This document shows, one piece after another, positions 63,960 to 64,000 of a stretch of 64,000 nucleotides of DNA. Every line of letters starts with the position of its first letter. Positions within the stretch are counted from its first letter, which is position 1. The DNA comes from Flavobacterium aquiphilum. GTDB taxonomy: Bacteria > Bacteroidota > Bacteroidia > Flavobacteriales > Flavobacteriaceae. Below the pieces are notes generated by a model. The model was not told where the DNA came from. It did not search any database and saw nothing but the letters and a program-made list of their open reading frames with translations. The stretch is taken from the NCBI RefSeq assembly GCF_027111335.1, contig NZ_CP114288.1, positions 4,340,001-4,404,000 of the forward strand, given 5' to 3'. The position numbers and the translations under genes were made by a program.

Positions 63960-64000
63960 TAATTAACGGAAAGATTAACCAATTTATTTATTAATTAATA

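Noticed and set aside
1..64000. tRNA or rRNA genes
   Set aside because: Intergenic regions were scanned by eye for cloverleaf and GTTCRANYC-type T-arm patterns; none was convincing, although a computed scan would be more reliable.

Overview
The window reads as chromosomal DNA of a Flavobacterium-like member of the Bacteroidetes. Supporting signs are a very large surface protein ending in a type IX secretion (T9SS) sorting domain, a fused SecDF, an OmpA protein with thrombospondin type 3 repeats, a type III glutamine synthetase, many SPII and Sec signal peptides ending in A/G-Q, promoters of the Bacteroidetes form (TAnnTTTG at -7), no consistent Shine-Dalgarno sequences, and low GC. No rRNA, tRNA, CRISPR array, prophage or transposase gene was seen.

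Layout. 1-6100: a 1840-residue repeat-rich T9SS cargo protein. 6.1-9.8 kb: divergent type III and type II glutamine synthetases around an AT-rich control region. 9.8-14.2 kb: TerC-type membrane protein, lipoprotein, AraC regulator, small secreted protein, RhuM/Fic protein. 14.3-24.9 kb: fused acyl-CoA mutase IcmF, PurU, a methyltransferase/VOC pair, DUF4197 protein, a hydrolase, a BtuF-like protein and PyrF, plus a candidate small RNA and a long palindromic element. 25-31 kb: OmpA protein, release factor 1, then a very AT-rich two-gene unit (SIMPL-like and lipoprotein). 31-34.5 kb: topoisomerase III and a small lipoprotein, with dispersed repeats. 34.6-47 kb: an iron/flavin electron-transfer locus. 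47-64 kb: mostly housekeeping genes (HIT protein, ValS, aminotransferase, FolE, CysS, YidD, Lgt, SecDF) mixed with a secreted protease, a secreted esterase and an MdaB/LysR divergent pair.

The most notable system is 34.6-47 kb. Two TonB-dependent siderophore-type receptors flank a PepSY membrane protein, a periplasmic ankyrin protein, a DUF2271 protein with a possible ApbE flavinylation motif, a PepSY-flavodoxin-FAD/NADPH reductase fusion, and the flavin transferase ApbE. Three promoters in the locus share a -7 element followed at once by an AT-rich palindrome resembling an iron-box operator. I infer an iron-repressed locus that imports ferric chelates and reduces them in the periplasm, using cytoplasmic NAD(P)H passed across the inner membrane and probably a covalently bound flavin.

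Intergenic DNA is rich in structured elements: four copies of a Flavo-1-like RNA motif, two roughly 300-bp MITE-like elements with 38-bp terminal inverted repeats, two roughly 160-bp long palindromes, a 41-bp tandem repeat and several strong inter-gene hairpins.
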